Origin: a virus
DNA length: 47,197 nucleotides
Virus record (IMG/VR): IMGVR_UViG_3300020404_001967
Span: 1-47,197 of that record
Direction: 5' to 3' (one strand)
The notes under the pieces are model-generated. The model was not told the origin of the DNA. It ran no database searches and was given only the letters and a program-made list of their open reading frames with translations. Positions 45,424 through 47,197 of this stretch are shown here, piece after piece (position 1 is the first letter of the stretch; the number at the start of each line of letters is the position of its first letter). The position numbers and the translations under genes are program-made.

Positions 45424-46105
45424 TTTTGGTTCACATAAAATAGATATAGATTTAGAATATCATAAAAAACAGTTTGATAATATTATTAGCCAATCTAAAG
45501 CTAAAATTACAGGAACAAAAGGTCATAATTTATTTTATCCTGTATCAAAAGATGATAAATCTTACCTACAAAACTATATGAATGAACTTACCGGCGTTTA
45601 TAATGATTGGAATTTTGATTATTTTCAAAGTGGTGAACCTGCTGGATTACATACAGATTATGATACAGTTCCTTGGGACGATGAAACTGAATGTCATGTA
45701 GTTGTTGGTTGTATTATTCCTTTAGAATGGAACTGCAAACAACCATATACTGTAAACTATGATAAAGTAAGTGACACACCTAGGAAAATGATGTATCGAA
45801 AAGGTGAAATGCGTTACAAAGACACTGACGAAATATTTGAGTATAGAACAGAATGGAAGCATAACGAAGAATCTTTGAAATATAATCATATTGATTGTGC
45901 ATATGCAAAAGAATATGTTGATTTAGACATTCATAGTGTTTATGAATGGAAAATAAATACACTTATGCTATTTGATACAGCAAGATGGCACAGTAGTAGT
46001 TGGTTCTTAAGCGCCAACAACATTCCTGATGTTAGCACAGAAAATAAAAGGTCAATAATAGGATTTGGATCTATAGATGTTCAACGCAATCAACCACACA
46101 CGTAA
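45416..46105 (+). CDS. 2OG-Fe(II) dioxygenase-like protein, GTG start
   Basis: A 229-residue protein. H79-T-D81 (GLHTDYDT), H192 (ARWHSSSWF) and R212 (NKRSIIGFG) give the H-x-D...H...R set that binds Fe(II) and 2-oxoglutarate on a double-stranded beta-helix. These enzymes hydroxylate or desaturate amino acids, nucleobases or small molecules with O2. The GTG start is supported by a purine-rich AGAGAAG stretch and an 8-nt overlap with the PLP gene. No ATG is close by. The target is unknown. It overlaps the next rSAM gene by 29 nt. Confidence 0.75.
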   Translation: MYNFGSHKIDIDLEYHKKQFDNIISQSKAKITGTKGHNLFYPVSKDDKSYLQNYMNELTGVYNDWNFDYFQSGEPAGLHTDYDTVPWDDETECHVVVGCIIPLEWNCKQPYTVNYDKVSDTPRKMMYRKGEMRYKDTDEIFEYRTEWKHNEESLKYNHIDCAYAKEYVDLDIHSVYEWKINTLMLFDTARWHSSSWFLSANNIPDVSTENKRSIIGFGSIDVQRNQPHT

Positions 46106-47197
46106 AGAAGAATTTTCTATATTTTGGGATCTTGGTAGACGTTGCACTTATGATTGCACATATTGTAGTCCGCATCACCATAATAAATTTTCACCTATAA
46201 TTAGTTTTAAAAAATTAGCTGCAACAATAGATGGTGTTGTTGATTATGCAAATTTATTGAATTTATACAGGACGGAACCTGTGACAACGGATGTGGCTTT
46301 CACAGGAGGAGAGCCTACAATACATCCTGATTTTTTTAAATTTATAAAATATATCAAACAAAAATATCCGCATGTAACTACAAATCTTACAACTAATGGA
46401 TGTTACTCTAACAAAAAATGTCAAGAAATTATAGACAATGTTAGCAATGCATGTATAAGTTACCATCCAGAAGCAACACAAAAAGAAAAAGATTTAGTTA
46501 TTTCTAATATTAAATTAATGTATGATCAAGAATATAAATTTAGAATTAATTTAATGTTTCATAAAGATTACTTTGATCACTGTATTGAACTTGCAGAATG
46601 GTTTAAAGAATTAGGTATACGTTATACAGCACGGCCTATTGGCGACAGTAATGACAAGGAAGATATTAGAAGAGGTTATGCACATGTGTATAGTGAAAAG
46701 CAATTACAATATTTTAAAAATCAATGGGAAAAGAAAGAAAAACCAAAAACCCATGTAATGAATATGGCTACAAAAAACACAAGCATAGCAACAATAGGAC
46801 GCCCTTGTTGTAACGGAAAGTGTTTAAAAATTAAGACAGGAGATTCTTGGGGAAGAGGTTTTAGAGTTCCATCTACTAATTACAAAGGATGGAGTTGTAT
46901 GGTAAATTGGAATTTTTTATATGTGAATAGCGAATTAGATTTAATTTACACACATCAAACATGTATGGTAAATCTAGACGGACAAGTAGGTCCTTTAGGA
47001 AAGGCTACAGAGTTTGATAAAATTAATGCAGATTTGCAAAAAAAATTACGCAGCGGCAAAATGCCTGTGATACGATGTCCTAAGACTCATTGTGGTTGCG
47101 GATTGTGTGCGCCTAAGGCTCTGTATGATGATGATGCAACAGAAATATTTGAAAGTCATACAAAATATTTAGAACCAGTATTGCAAAAAGAAACTAA
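46077..47197 (+). CDS. Radical SAM protein, 3' end outside window
   Basis: The frame from the ATG at 46077 stays open for 373 codons to the window edge, so only the extreme C-terminus is missing. A TAG lies directly before the ATG, fixing the earliest start. C23-x3-C27-x2-C30 (GRRCTYDCTYCSPHH) and FTGGEPTIH form the core. GRPCC, then a C-terminal CPKTHCGCGLCAPK (cysteines at about 342-351), match the gene at 37935, its paralogue. Whether the paralogues act on the same substrate is open. It overlaps the oxygenase gene by 29 nt. Confidence 0.87.
   Translation, partial: MFNAINHTRKEEFSIFWDLGRRCTYDCTYCSPHHHNKFSPIISFKKLAATIDGVVDYANLLNLYRTEPVTTDVAFTGGEPTIHPDFFKFIKYIKQKYPHVTTNLTTNGCYSNKKCQEIIDNVSNACISYHPEATQKEKDLVISNIKLMYDQEYKFRINLMFHKDYFDHCIELAEWFKELGIRYTARPIGDSNDKEDIRRGYAHVYSEKQLQYFKNQWEKKEKPKTHVMNMATKNTSIATIGRPCCNGKCLKIKTGDSWGRGFRVPSTNYKGWSCMVNWNFLYVNSELDLIYTHQTCMVNLDGQVGPLGKATEFDKINADLQKKLRSGKMPVIRCPKTHCGCGLCAPKALYDDDATEIFESHTKYLEPVLQKET

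Overview
This window is AT-rich (about one third G+C by eye), almost fully coding, and reads as part of the genome of a marine T4-like tailed phage (myovirus). A SAR11- or cyanobacteria-type host is possible. The assignment rests on one giant structural protein, a run of modular tail-fibre genes, late promoters of the T4-like form NATAAATA, and typical marine-phage auxiliary genes. No capsid, terminase or polymerase gene lies in the window, so taxonomy and host are inferences.

Layout. (1) 1-19370, plus strand: virion genes. These are a giant protein of more than 3,600 residues (5' end outside the window), a small conserved protein, three consecutive fibre proteins sharing an N-terminal module (one with a phage collar domain), and two paralogous putative virion proteins. 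Most have NATAAATA 17-26 nt before the start codon. (2) 19433-24287, plus strand: an unknown protein, three GT-A-like putative glycosyltransferases, an unknown protein and the first radical SAM (rSAM) protein. They lie behind a sigma-70-like promoter. (3) 24252-27047: a small mixed-strand island with a GNAT-like acetyltransferase (minus), a fatty acid desaturase (plus) and a further fibre-like protein (minus) with its own late motif. (4) 27122 to the window end, plus strand: a 20-kb tightly overlapping operon behind a perfect TTGACA-N17-TATAAT promoter. It encodes a triplicated GT-A-like protein, a repeat-methyltransferase fusion, another putative glycosyltransferase, an SGNH-hydrolase-like protein, ten more rSAM proteins, three QueC-like PP-loop ATPases, a PLP-dependent enzyme and a 2OG-Fe(II) oxygenase.

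The striking content is the density of modification chemistry. Eleven rSAM enzymes lie within about 24 kb. Six carry extra cysteines before the rSAM core (twitch-like), and five have cysteine-rich C-termini. Three QueC-like proteins each follow an rSAM gene with overlapping ends. No folE, queD, queE or DNA transglycosylase gene is visible, so a standard deazaguanine DNA-modification pathway is not supported. I infer a multi-step pathway acting on a glycan, nucleotide-sugar, small molecule or protein, possibly one presented on the virion or host surface. The substrate cannot be read from the sequence.

There is no gene-free stretch over 75 nt. I found no tRNA, rRNA, CRISPR array, insertion sequence or convincing intrinsic terminator.
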